The position numbers and the translations under genes are program-made. The notes beneath the pieces are model-generated. The model worked only from the letters and a program-made list of their open reading frames with translations. It searched no databases and was not told where the DNA came from. Positions 15,906-23,077 of a stretch of 33,903 nt of DNA are shown piece after piece (positions within the stretch are counted from its first letter, which is position 1; each line of letters starts with the position of its first letter). Source of the stretch: an uncultured Clostridia bacterium (GTDB taxonomy: Bacteria; Bacillota; Clostridia; Oscillospirales; CAG-272); assembly GCA_937893945.1 (NCBI GenBank), contig CALCTA010000102.1:1-33903 (forward strand). Reading direction: 5' to 3'.

Positions 15906-16318
15906 CCCGAAAACACCCTCACCTTATCGCAAAAGCTTTCCATAACCGTAAATCCCATTCCGCTTCGCTCGTTCTCTGCATCGGTGGTAAAAAGCGGCTT
16001 TCTCGCAAGCTCGATATCCTCGATCCCACACCCCTTGTCCTTTATCTCTATGCGCACGAGCCCGCCCTCGCAAAGACGGACGGTTATGTAAATAATGCCT
16101 ATACTGTCCTTATAGGCGTGAACTATGCAGTTGGTAACAGCCTCGGATACGGCACATTTGATATCGGCAAGCTCACTCGACGTCGGATCGAGCTGGGAGC
16201 AGAAAGCCGCCACCGCCGCTCTCGCCATACCCTCGTTGACAGAGAGCGAGGGAAGTCGGAGCTTCATCTCGTTTCGCACCTCTGCGGTAAATTTGTTTTT
16301 AGTTCCCTTTGCCTTCAT
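15854..16318 (-). CDS. spoIIAB: Anti-sigma F factor / serine kinase SpoIIAB
   Basis: GHKL-fold kinase that binds sigma-F and phosphorylates SpoIIAA. The N-box SEAVTNCIVHAY (58-69), G1 box DKGCGI (94-99) and G2 box ERSGMGFTVMESF (117-129) are all present, as is LDPT near 43-46. I use ATG at 16318 behind AAGGAGG. The B. subtilis protein aligns from about residue 14, so an internal start, for instance ATG at 16267, would give a more usual length. It overlaps spoIIAA by 20 bases and sigF by 52. Confidence 0.93.
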   Translation of the reverse strand: MKAKGTKNKFTAEVRNEMKLRLPSLSVNEGMARAAVAAFCSQLDPTSSELADIKCAVSEAVTNCIVHAYKDSIGIIYITVRLCEGGLVRIEIKDKGCGIEDIELARKPLFTTDAENERSGMGFTVMESFCDKVRVFSGCKKGTTVTLFKYLRGR

Positions 16319-16664
16319 TCTTTTCGCCCTCCTTTTTTTCCTCTATCCGCACTATGCGCTCAAGTCCAGCCATTTCGAATATCTTTCTTATGCGCGCGTT
16401 AGGTCTCTCCACCACAAGCTCGCCCCCCACAGCCTTCATCCTCGCGTAGCGCCCCATTATCAGCCCTATTCCCGAGCTGTCCATAAAGTCTATTTCCGAC
16501 AGATCAAGAGCAAGGCGCTCAGGTCGAAGCTCGGCTATCATTCCGTCGATCTCGCTTCTTATCCCCACCGCGCTGTGATGGTCTATCTCGCCCGACAGCT
16601 TGACGGTAAGTATTCCTTTTTCCTTGCAGATGTCAACTCGGCAATTTCGGTTTTTGATTTGCAT
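16299..16664 (-). CDS. spoIIAA: Anti-anti-sigma factor SpoIIAA
   Basis: STAS-domain protein that frees sigma-F by binding SpoIIAB when unphosphorylated. The phospho-site motif DFMDSSGIG places the regulated serine at Ser63 (Ser58 in B. subtilis). GELVV and LDHH-like GEIDHH are also conserved. ATG at 16664 follows AAGGAGG at seven bases. A highly charged Lys/Glu/Gly tail carries the start of spoIIAB. It heads the operon. I looked upstream for a sigma-H site (AGGA then GAAT) and saw none; there is only an extended -10-like TACAAT at 16712-16707. Confidence 0.93.
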   Translation of the reverse strand: MQIKNRNCRVDICKEKGILTVKLSGEIDHHSAVGIRSEIDGMIAELRPERLALDLSEIDFMDSSGIGLIMGRYARMKAVGGELVVERPNARIRKIFEMAGLERIVRIEEKKEGEKNEGKGN

Positions 16665-16886
16665 TTTTTGACCTCCTTGCTTTTTATTTCAGTTATACGC
16701 TTATACATTGTAGCATATAAAAGGCGCGTATTTTGTCGATCCGTGCTTGTATTTAAAAATTAGAATAATGCCCTAATATCTTTACATTTTTTGTCATTTT
16801 CCTCTTGCAAAACATTATTTATCTTGAAAAAGCAAAAATTTTACGGGCTTTTTTCAAAAAAATCGCAAAAAATTTTCACTTTGCTC

Positions 16887-16914
16887 TTGAAATTTTTTAT
16901 TATTGTGATACAAT
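16887..16914 (+). promoter_or_regulatory. Promoter of the ferredoxin gene
   Basis: TTGAAA (16887-16892), a 16-base spacer and TACAAT (16909-16914) preceded by TGA. The region upstream to 16740 is A/T rich with no gene. Confidence 0.75.
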
Positions 16915-16949
16915 GTATGTGTAAACAAAATTTATGGAGGTAAATTATC

Positions 16950-17120
16950 ATGGCTTACAAAATTTCCGACGCTTGCATCGCTTGCGGTGCATGTGCAGAT
17001 GCTTGTCCCGTAGAGGCTATCAAAGAGGGCGACGGCAAGTACGAGATCGATGCTGATAAGTGCATCGAGTGCGGCGCTTGCGCTGACGCTTGTCCTGTAG
17101 AGGCTCCTGCTGCTGAGTAA
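16950..17120 (+). CDS. 2[4Fe-4S] clostridial-type ferredoxin
   Basis: A 56-residue electron carrier with two C-x2-C-x2-C-x3-C-P clusters: CIACGACADACP (9-20) and CIECGACADACP (38-49). The two halves are near copies even at the DNA level, the ancient internal duplication seen in clostridial ferredoxins. The start is ATG with GGAGG at 16936-16940. It has its own promoter and terminator. It is a low-potential donor and acceptor for anaerobic metabolism and a plausible electron source for radical SAM enzymes such as the SCIFF maturase nearby (inference). Confidence 0.95.
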   Translation: MAYKISDACIACGACADACPVEAIKEGDGKYEIDADKCIECGACADACPVEAPAAE

Positions 17121-17144
17121 TTTTACGATTTTCAGTACATAACG

Positions 17145-17180
17145 AGGTTGTTGCCCACCGCAACAACCTTTCGTTTTTTA
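17145..17180 (+). terminator. Terminator after ferredoxin
   Basis: The 10-bp stem AGGTTGTTGC / GCAACAACCT (17145-17154 with 17160-17169) is followed by a T-rich run. The next gene begins 15 bases later without a visible promoter, so some readthrough is likely. Confidence 0.85.
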
Positions 17181-17194
17181 TTCTTGGAGGGCAT

Positions 17195-17947
17195 ATGACC
17201 GACATTACTCTGCTTGACGGTGAGCGTATAGACGCCGTCAATGAAAAGATAGATCTCATACAGAAAAAAGACGGGCTCACCTTCGGGACTGACGCCTTTC
17301 TTCTTGCGTCCTTCATCAAGCCGCGAGCGCACGGACGCGCGGCTGAGCTTGGCGCGGGAACGGGAATAATCTCGCTCCTGCTTGCGGCAAGGGAGAAATT
17401 CGGCAGTATATGCGCCTTTGAGATACAGGAAGATTTTGCCGAGCTTGCAAGGAGAAACACCTCTCTTAACTCTCTTGAGGATAAGATAGAGGTAGTCTGT
17501 CGGGATATCCGAGACATTCGCTCTCAGGAATACGGAGAGTTTGACGCCGTGTTCACCAACCCCCCTTATATGAAAACAGACAGCGGAAAGCGAAATGCAT
17601 CCGACTACAAATACATCGCTCGTCATGAGGTCTGCGGAAGCATTGAGGATTTCTGCGCCTCAGCCTACAGACTGCTCAAGCACGGCGGCAAGTTCTATGC
17701 GGTATGGAGACCTGACAGACTTTGCGATCTGCTCTGCGCTATGCGAGAGAATAGATTAGAGCCGAAGATAGTTACTCCCGTAGCTGCCGACGCCGAGAGC
17801 GCGCCATCAATGGTTCTCGTCTCGGGTATCAAAGGCGGAGCGCCTTCGATGGAGCTTACCGCTCCGCTCATACTATACGCCGACGGCAGCAGAGCCGAGA
17901 TGAGCGAGAGAGCCAAGAAAATATACGAAACACTTTCGTTTGAATAA
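17195..17947 (+). CDS. tRNA1(Val) adenine-37 N6-methyltransferase-like
   Basis: Class I SAM methyltransferase of the YfiC/TrmN6 family, 250 residues. The SAM site is AAELGAGTGIISLLLA (about 49-64) and the adenine-N6 catalytic motif is TNPPY at 121-125. TrmN6 methylates A37 of tRNA1(Val) in E. coli; Firmicute members are usually annotated only by similarity. ATG at 17195 sits five bases after GGAGG. A TtcA-like gene follows after 17 bases, so both are probably one transcript concerned with tRNA modification. Confidence 0.85.
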   Translation: MTDITLLDGERIDAVNEKIDLIQKKDGLTFGTDAFLLASFIKPRAHGRAAELGAGTGIISLLLAAREKFGSICAFEIQEDFAELARRNTSLNSLEDKIEVVCRDIRDIRSQEYGEFDAVFTNPPYMKTDSGKRNASDYKYIARHEVCGSIEDFCASAYRLLKHGGKFYAVWRPDRLCDLLCAMRENRLEPKIVTPVAADAESAPSMVLVSGIKGGAPSMELTAPLILYADGSRAEMSERAKKIYETLSFE

Positions 17948-17964
17948 ATCAAAACAGAGGATAT

Positions 17965-18738
17965 ATGGAAAACATAAAAAGAGTGCTGAGCTTCGTGCGG
18001 AGAGCGCTTGACGACTACTCAATGATAGAGGACGGCGACAAGATCGCCATAGGAGTATCTGCGGGAAAGGACTCGCTTACCCTACTCTGCGCAATGGCGG
18101 AGATAAGACGCTTTTACCCAAAGAAATTTGACCTACTCGCAATAACCGTAGATATGGGATTTGAAGGTATGGACTTCTCGCCCGTAAAGCGCTTCTGCGA
18201 GGAGCTTGGGGTAGAATACGAGATAGTGCCTACTCAGATATCAAAAATAATATTTGACGTGAGAAAAGAAAAAAATCCCTGCTCGCTTTGCGCCAAGATG
18301 CGCCGAGGAGCGCTCTACAACTACGCGAAGGAGAGGGGATGCAACAAGGTAGCGCTCGGTCATCACTTTGACGACGTTGTCGAGACCTTTATGCTCAATC
18401 TTTTCTACGAGGGCAGGCTTGGCTGCTTCCAGCCCGTAACCTATCTTTCAAACACCGATATAACTCTTATCCGCCCCATGATATATATGCCCGAGAAGGA
18501 CGTGAGATACTTTGCGTCCAAGACCGAGCTTCCGATTCAGAAATCCCCCTGCCCTGCCGACGGAAACACCGAGCGCGAGGAGATGAAGAAGCTGCTTGCC
18601 ACTCTTGAGCGCGAAAACAAAGGTCTGCGCTACCGTATTTTCGGTGCTATTCAGCGCGGCGAGATAGACGGATTCCACGAAGTAGGCAAAATGCAGGGTA
18701 TAAAGGCATACGAGCCTGAGGTCTCAGACGAGCAATAA
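17965..18738 (+). CDS. TtcA-family tRNA thiolation protein (PP-loop ATPase)
   Basis: PP-loop ATP pyrophosphatase, 257 residues, with SAGKDS at 32-37. It has the TtcA pair Cys106/Cys109 in PCSLCAKMRRG, the GHHFDD segment (132-137) and a third cysteine, Cys196, in SPCPAD. In TtcA three such cysteines hold a [4Fe-4S] cluster needed to make 2-thiocytidine at position 32 of tRNA. Activity on C32 is inferred, since many TtcA-like proteins in Firmicutes are untested. Start ATG, after AGAGG. No strong terminator follows before the SCIFF promoter. Confidence 0.82.
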   Translation: MENIKRVLSFVRRALDDYSMIEDGDKIAIGVSAGKDSLTLLCAMAEIRRFYPKKFDLLAITVDMGFEGMDFSPVKRFCEELGVEYEIVPTQISKIIFDVRKEKNPCSLCAKMRRGALYNYAKERGCNKVALGHHFDDVVETFMLNLFYEGRLGCFQPVTYLSNTDITLIRPMIYMPEKDVRYFASKTELPIQKSPCPADGNTEREEMKKLLATLERENKGLRYRIFGAIQRGEIDGFHEVGKMQGIKAYEPEVSDEQ

Positions 18739-18780
18739 CGAGTGAAGTCGCAAAAAATATTTTCATTTTTTCGAATTCTA

Positions 18781-18809
18781 TTGACAAAGCTACCTGTTTG
18801 TGCTATACT
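18781..18809 (+). promoter_or_regulatory. Promoter of the SCIFF peptide gene
   Basis: Perfect TTGACA (18781-18786), a 17-base spacer and TATACT (18804-18809) with an extended TGC: a strong promoter suited to abundant peptide expression. Confidence 0.88.
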
Positions 18810-18847
18810 TAAATAGCAAATATAAATCCTATTCGGAGGGCTTTACA

Positions 18848-18997
18848 ATGAGCAGAATCAAGACTGTTGAAACAAAAGATATTGCAAAGACCGTTAAGAA
18901 CGGCGGTTGCGGCGAGTGCCAGACCTCTTGCCAGTCCGCTTGCAAGACTTCCTGCGGCGTTGCAAATCAGAAGTGCGAGAATAAGGAAAACAACTGA
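18848..18997 (+). CDS. scfA: SCIFF ribosomal peptide precursor (six cysteines in forty-five residues)
   Basis: A 49-residue precursor: leader-like N-terminus MSRIKTVETKD, then the SCIFF core with cysteines at 21, 24, 28, 32, 36 and 43 (CGECQTSCQSACKTSC is the family hallmark). A maturase installs Cys thioether links; family members are called ranthipeptides or sactipeptides and their function is not settled. The ATG at 18848 has GGAGG well placed; upstream in-frame extensions to 18800 overlap the promoter. The residue after Cys36 is Gly, where the characterised peptide has Thr. The maturase gene follows after a hairpin. Confidence 0.95.
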   Translation: MSRIKTVETKDIAKTVKNGGCGECQTSCQSACKTSCGVANQKCENKENN

Positions 18998-19014
18998 TTT
19001 TCCGAGAACTCAAT

Positions 19015-19053
19015 AAAACGCTGTCTTACTTTTAAGGCAGCGTTTTGATTTTA
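19015..19053 (+). terminator. Attenuating hairpin between SCIFF and its maturase
   Basis: The stem AAAACGCTGTCTT / AAGGCAGCGTTTT (19015-19027 with 19034-19046, one G-U pair) is followed by GATTTT. It looks like a leaky terminator: no promoter is seen between it and the maturase start at 19080, so peptide RNA should exceed maturase RNA. Confidence 0.7.
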
Positions 19054-19079
19054 AAATACAGATAAATTCAGGAGAAGAT

Positions 19080-20453
19080 ATGGTACATCAGTATAAACTT
19101 AACGGATATAATATCGTTCTGGACACCGCAAGCGGCTCTGTACATACCGTTGACGAGGTCGCGTACGATATCATTGAAATGTATGAAAGCCATTCGGCAG
19201 AGGAAATAGTCGCGACTATTCTTGAGAGATACAAGCATCTGCCCGACGTAAACGAGAGCGAGGTGCTTGAGTGCATCGACGATATAAGCGCGCTCAAGGA
19301 GGCGGGAAAGCTCTTCTCTGTTGACGAGTACGAGGAGCTTGCCGGCAATTACAAAAACAACAGTAAGGTGATAAAGGCTCTCTGCCTGCACGTTGCTCAC
19401 ACCTGCAATCTCAACTGCTCGTATTGCTTCGCAAGTCAGGGCAAATATCAGGGTGATCGCGCTCTGATGAGCTTTGAGGTAGGCAAACGCGCGTTTGATT
19501 TCCTTATTGAAAACTCAGGCACGCGCCACAATCTTGAGGTCGATTTCTTTGGCGGCGAGCCTCTTATGAATTGGGACGTTGTCAAGCAGCTCGTGGCTTA
19601 CGCAAGAAGCATCGAGAAGCAGCACAACAAGAACTTCCGCTTCACTCTCACCACCAACGGTATTCTTATCGACGACGAGGTAATAGATTTTCTCAACAAG
19701 GAGATGAGCAACGTAGTTCTAAGTCTTGACGGAAGAAAAGAGGTCAACGACCACTTCAGACGCGATTACGCGGGCAACGGAAGCTACGATAAGATAGTAC
19801 CGAAGTTCAAAAAGCTCGTAGAGGCGCGCGGCGGCAAGGATTACTACGTGCGCGGTACCTTTACCCACAACAACGTTGACTTTACGAACGATATCTTCCA
19901 CATGGCTGATCTCGGCTTTACTGAGCTGAGCATGGAGCCCGTGGTATGCCCCCCCGACGATCCTTACGCGCTCACAGATGAGGATATGCCCAAGATCTTC
20001 GAGCAGTACGAGATACTCGCAAAGGAGATGCTCAAGCGCAAAAAGGAAGGACGTCCCTTTACCTTCTACCACTATATGCTTGACCTCAAGAACGGTCCTT
20101 GCATCTACAAGAGAATAACCGGCTGCGGATCGGGAACAGAATATATGGCGGTTACCCCTTGGGGAGAGCTTTTCCCCTGCCATCAGTTCGTGGGCGACCC
20201 CAAGTACAGCCTTGGAAACATATTCGACGGAGTTACCAATACCGAGATACAGGACGGCTTCCGCTCCTGCAATGCCTACGCGCGTCCTGAATGTAAGGAC
20301 TGCTGGGCAAGACTTTACTGTTCAGGCGGATGTGCCGCTAATTCCTATCACGCTACGGGAAGCATAGGCGGAGTTTACAAGTACGGCTGTGAGCTTTTCA
20401 AGAAGCGTATAGAGTGCGCGGTAATGATGCAGGTAGCAGAATCCGAGGAATAA
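19080..20453 (+). CDS. scfB: SCIFF radical SAM maturase (SPASM domain)
   Basis: Forms Cys thioether crosslinks in the SCIFF precursor. Residues 1 to about 90 resemble the PqqD-like peptide-binding domain (RRE). The radical SAM cluster motif is CNLNCSYC with Cys109, Cys113 and Cys116. GGEPL and the later ribose and SAM contacts follow. The C-terminal SPASM region has the spread of cysteines expected for two extra [4Fe-4S] clusters (CGSG, PCHQF, ECKDCW, YCSGGC and YGC). At 457 residues the length is typical. ATG at 19080 follows AGGAGA. The stop is two bases before the next ATG. Confidence 0.95.
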   Translation: MVHQYKLNGYNIVLDTASGSVHTVDEVAYDIIEMYESHSAEEIVATILERYKHLPDVNESEVLECIDDISALKEAGKLFSVDEYEELAGNYKNNSKVIKALCLHVAHTCNLNCSYCFASQGKYQGDRALMSFEVGKRAFDFLIENSGTRHNLEVDFFGGEPLMNWDVVKQLVAYARSIEKQHNKNFRFTLTTNGILIDDEVIDFLNKEMSNVVLSLDGRKEVNDHFRRDYAGNGSYDKIVPKFKKLVEARGGKDYYVRGTFTHNNVDFTNDIFHMADLGFTELSMEPVVCPPDDPYALTDEDMPKIFEQYEILAKEMLKRKKEGRPFTFYHYMLDLKNGPCIYKRITGCGSGTEYMAVTPWGELFPCHQFVGDPKYSLGNIFDGVTNTEIQDGFRSCNAYARPECKDCWARLYCSGGCAANSYHATGSIGGVYKYGCELFKKRIECAVMMQVAESEE

Positions 20454-20455
20454 GC

Positions 20456-21793
20456 ATGAAAACGCCTATTGCGGATTTCGTAAAAAGATACGCCTCAGCT
20501 GACACCTCACGCTTCCATATGCCCGGGCACAAGGGCAAAGGGCTTTTAAGCTGTGAGCATCTTGATATTACCGAGATATGCGGAGCTGACGTGCTATACT
20601 CCCCCGACGGAATAATCGCCGAGAGCGAGAAAAACGCTACCGCGCTTTTCGGCAGTAAGCACACCTATTACTCTGCCGAGGGCTCGTCCTTGGCAATAAA
20701 GGCGATGCTTGCGCTCATAAAGAAAAAAGCGCCTGCTGACAGGCGAGTGAGAATACTTGCCGCAAGAAACGTGCATAAGGCATTCGTATATGCGTGTGCC
20801 TTGCTTGATATAGACGTCGATTGGCTCTTCCCTGCTACTCTCTCGCATCTCTGCGAGTGCAGAATAACACCCGAGCAGCTTGAGGGTGCGCTGAATAATT
20901 CAGCGCAGTTACCCGATGCGGTATATATCACCTCGCCCGACTATCTTGGAAACATCTGTGATATAGCGGCACTTTCGGCGGTCTGCGGCAAGTATGCTAT
21001 TCCGCTTCTCGTTGACAACGCCCACGGCGCGTATCTTGCCTTTACCGAGCCGTCTATTCACCCACTCGCGCTCGGTGCGGATATGTGCTGCGACTCGGCA
21101 CACAAGACTCTTCCGGTCTTGACGGGCGGAGCGTATCTGCATATTTCAAGCTCTTACGCGGCAGACGATGACGAGGTGAGAAGCGCGCTCGCGCTTTTTG
21201 CATCTACCAGCCCGTCTTACCTCATTCTTCAATCCCTTGACCTTTGCAACTCCTATCTTGCCGACGGCTACGCCCAAAGGCTTGATGAGTTTATAAAAAA
21301 GATATCCTCTCTTTCAGATCGTCTCGCCTCTCTCGGATTTGAGACCGAGCAGACCGAGCCGCTCAAGCTCGTGTTTTCAAGACAGACCTGCGGATATTCA
21401 GGCGAGGAGCTCGCGGAGCATCTTCGCAAGTGCGGAGTAGAGCCTGAATTTGCCGACCGCGATTGCCTTGTGCTTATGGCTACGCCCGAGAACACCGACG
21501 GAGATCTCGAACGAGTATATCAAGCCTTTGCAACACTTTCTAAAAGAAGCGTCTGTGCCAATTCCTTGCCACCATCCTTCCCAAAGCCTACGAGAGCGCT
21601 CTCAATACGCGAGGCTGTTTTTGCGAAAAGCGAGACAGTCTCTATAGAATTGGCTGACGGTCGGATCTGCGCCTCTCCCACGGTCTCCTGCCCACCTGCA
21701 GTTCCCGTGGTAATGAGCGGAGAGATCATAAGTAGCAGCGCTATCGAGCTTATGCGCTATTACGGAATTGAAAAAGTTGAAGTGCTAAAATAA
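20456..21793 (+). CDS. Orn/Lys/Arg decarboxylase family PLP enzyme
   Basis: Fold-type I PLP enzyme of the ornithine/lysine/arginine decarboxylase family, 445 residues, the short Gram-positive type (YaaO/SpeA-like). The RFHMPGHKGKG motif (19-29), VDNAHG (186-191) and the PLP lysine in SAHKTLP (Lys217) are present; the large N-terminal wing domain of the E. coli enzymes is absent. Substrate specificity cannot be read from the sequence; arginine or lysine to agmatine or cadaverine are candidates. ATG at 20456 lies two bases after the maturase stop, so the two are translationally coupled; an in-frame start at 20414 is inside the maturase. Confidence 0.88.
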   Translation: MKTPIADFVKRYASADTSRFHMPGHKGKGLLSCEHLDITEICGADVLYSPDGIIAESEKNATALFGSKHTYYSAEGSSLAIKAMLALIKKKAPADRRVRILAARNVHKAFVYACALLDIDVDWLFPATLSHLCECRITPEQLEGALNNSAQLPDAVYITSPDYLGNICDIAALSAVCGKYAIPLLVDNAHGAYLAFTEPSIHPLALGADMCCDSAHKTLPVLTGGAYLHISSSYAADDDEVRSALALFASTSPSYLILQSLDLCNSYLADGYAQRLDEFIKKISSLSDRLASLGFETEQTEPLKLVFSRQTCGYSGEELAEHLRKCGVEPEFADRDCLVLMATPENTDGDLERVYQAFATLSKRSVCANSLPPSFPKPTRALSIREAVFAKSETVSIELADGRICASPTVSCPPAVPVVMSGEIISSSAIELMRYYGIEKVEVLK

Positions 21794-21799
21794 CACGTA

Positions 21800-21833
21800 A
21801 AAAAACGCTATCACCGTGGTGATAGCGTTTTTT
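21800..21833. terminator. Bidirectional terminator between the decarboxylase gene and ftsZ2
   Basis: A near-perfect palindrome around ACGCTATCACC / GGTGATAGCGT (21805-21815 with 21818-21828), with A's before and T's after, serves both convergent genes. Confidence 0.9.
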
Positions 21834-21852
21834 ATATTCATTATCTCAAGAA

Positions 21853-22911
21853 TTAAAACATTCCTGCGAAGAAATCGTCCTCGTCTGCCTTCTTGGGAGT
21901 GGGCTCTTCAACTGCGGGAGTCTCCTCAAGAACTACGGGAGCATCGTCCTCAGGCTGAAAATCTGCCGCGATGATGGTAATTCTCATCTCGTCCTCAAGG
22001 TTGGGATCAAAAGCAACACCCCAGATAACGCTCGCGTCAGAGTTGCACTCGTTAGCGATCATTGTGGAAGCGAGATCAACATCCTCAAGTCCAACGTCGG
22101 TAGATGCGGAGATGCTGATGATAACGCCCTTAGCACCCTTGATAGAGGTCTCGATAAGCGGGCTGGTGATAGCCATGCTTGCAGCTTCCTGAGCCTTGTC
22201 CTTACCGTTTGCCTTACCCATACCCATATAAGCAACACCCGAGTTTGCAAGGACAGAGGTAACGTCAGCAAAGTCGATGTTGATAAATCCGGGAACGTTA
22301 ATAAGATCGGAAATGCTCTGTACTCCGCGGCGGAGGATCTCGTCTGCCTCAGAGAAAGCGTTTGCAAGAGTAATACGCGCGTCGGATACGAGCTTAAGTC
22401 TTTCGTTAGGAATTACAACGAGCGAGTCAACGTACTGCGAAAGCTCTTCAATTCCCTCGTCTGCCTGAAGCATCCTCTTTCTTCCCTCAAAGGCAAAGGG
22501 AGTGGTTACAACGCCGACTGTGAGAATATCCATCTCTCTTGCCGCCTTTGCAACTATAGGAGTTGCTCCTGTTCCCGTACCGCCGCCCATGCCTGCGGTA
22601 AGGAAAACCATATCCGCGCCCGAAAGGAGCTTCTTTACTTCGTTATAAGCCTCATCAGCCGCTCTCTTTCCGATCTCGGGGTTAGAGCCTGCGCCAAAGC
22701 CGTTTGTGATCTTCTCGCCTATTACGAGCTGTGTGGGAGCAACGCACTTGCGAAGTGCCTGCTTATCGGTGTTTACCGCAATAAATTCAACACCCTGAAG
22801 TCCTGTTGAGATCATTCTGTTTACTGCGTTACCGCCACCGCCGCCTACTCCGACGACTCTGATGTCAACTGCATATTCCTTGTTTCCGTTTCCGCCGTAT
22901 GCCATACCCAT
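21853..22911 (-). CDS. ftsZ: FtsZ paralog 2, cell-division GTPase
   Basis: Tubulin-like division GTPase, 352 residues. The GTP-binding signature GGGTGTG is at 109-115, with GVGGGGGNAVNRM (21-33) and NTDKQAL (47-53), and the T7 catalytic loop is FINIDFADV. All GTPase residues look intact, so it should polymerise. The linker after about residue 320 is short and the end reads EDDFFAGMF, unlike the usual IPxFLR peptide that binds FtsA, SepF or ZapD. ATG at 22911 follows GGAGGAAG. It has its own promoter; a terminator separates it from ftsZ1. Copy numbers follow gene order. Confidence 0.93.
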   Translation of the reverse strand: MGMAYGGNGNKEYAVDIRVVGVGGGGGNAVNRMISTGLQGVEFIAVNTDKQALRKCVAPTQLVIGEKITNGFGAGSNPEIGKRAADEAYNEVKKLLSGADMVFLTAGMGGGTGTGATPIVAKAAREMDILTVGVVTTPFAFEGRKRMLQADEGIEELSQYVDSLVVIPNERLKLVSDARITLANAFSEADEILRRGVQSISDLINVPGFINIDFADVTSVLANSGVAYMGMGKANGKDKAQEAASMAITSPLIETSIKGAKGVIISISASTDVGLEDVDLASTMIANECNSDASVIWGVAFDPNLEDEMRITIIAADFQPEDDAPVVLEETPAVEEPTPKKADEDDFFAGMF

Positions 22912-22960
22912 AAATACTTCCTCCGTTTATATCATTGATAAGAAACTATTCTCTGATTAT

Positions 22961-22989
22961 ATGATAATATATTTTTTGAATTTTTGCAA
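22961..22989 (-). promoter_or_regulatory. Promoter of ftsZ2
   Basis: TTGCAA (22989-22984, minus strand), a 17-base spacer and TATCAT (22966-22961). Box and spacer sequences closely match the ftsZ1 promoter. Confidence 0.65.
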
Positions 22990-23017
22990 TAGGTTTTATA
23001 AAAATTTTACTTATTTT

Positions 23018-23057
23018 TTAAAAAATAAAAGCAAGAGATGTAAAATCTCTTGCTTTT
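23018..23057 (-). terminator. Terminator of ftsZ1
   Basis: The 13-bp stem AAAAGCAAGAGAT / ATCTCTTGCTTTT (23027-23039 with 23045-23057) is followed on the minus strand by a T-rich tract. Confidence 0.85.
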
Positions 23058-23077
23058 TATTTATTTTTATTTACTTA

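Noticed and set aside
16670..16790. Sigma-H promoter for the spoIIA operon
   Set aside because: Expected from B. subtilis, but I found no AGGA...GAAT pair at suitable spacing; only an isolated -10-like TACAAT.
18800..18847. Longer start for the SCIFF precursor
   Set aside because: It begins inside the -10 region, and the ATG at 18848 has a strong ribosome-binding site and matches the family N-terminus.
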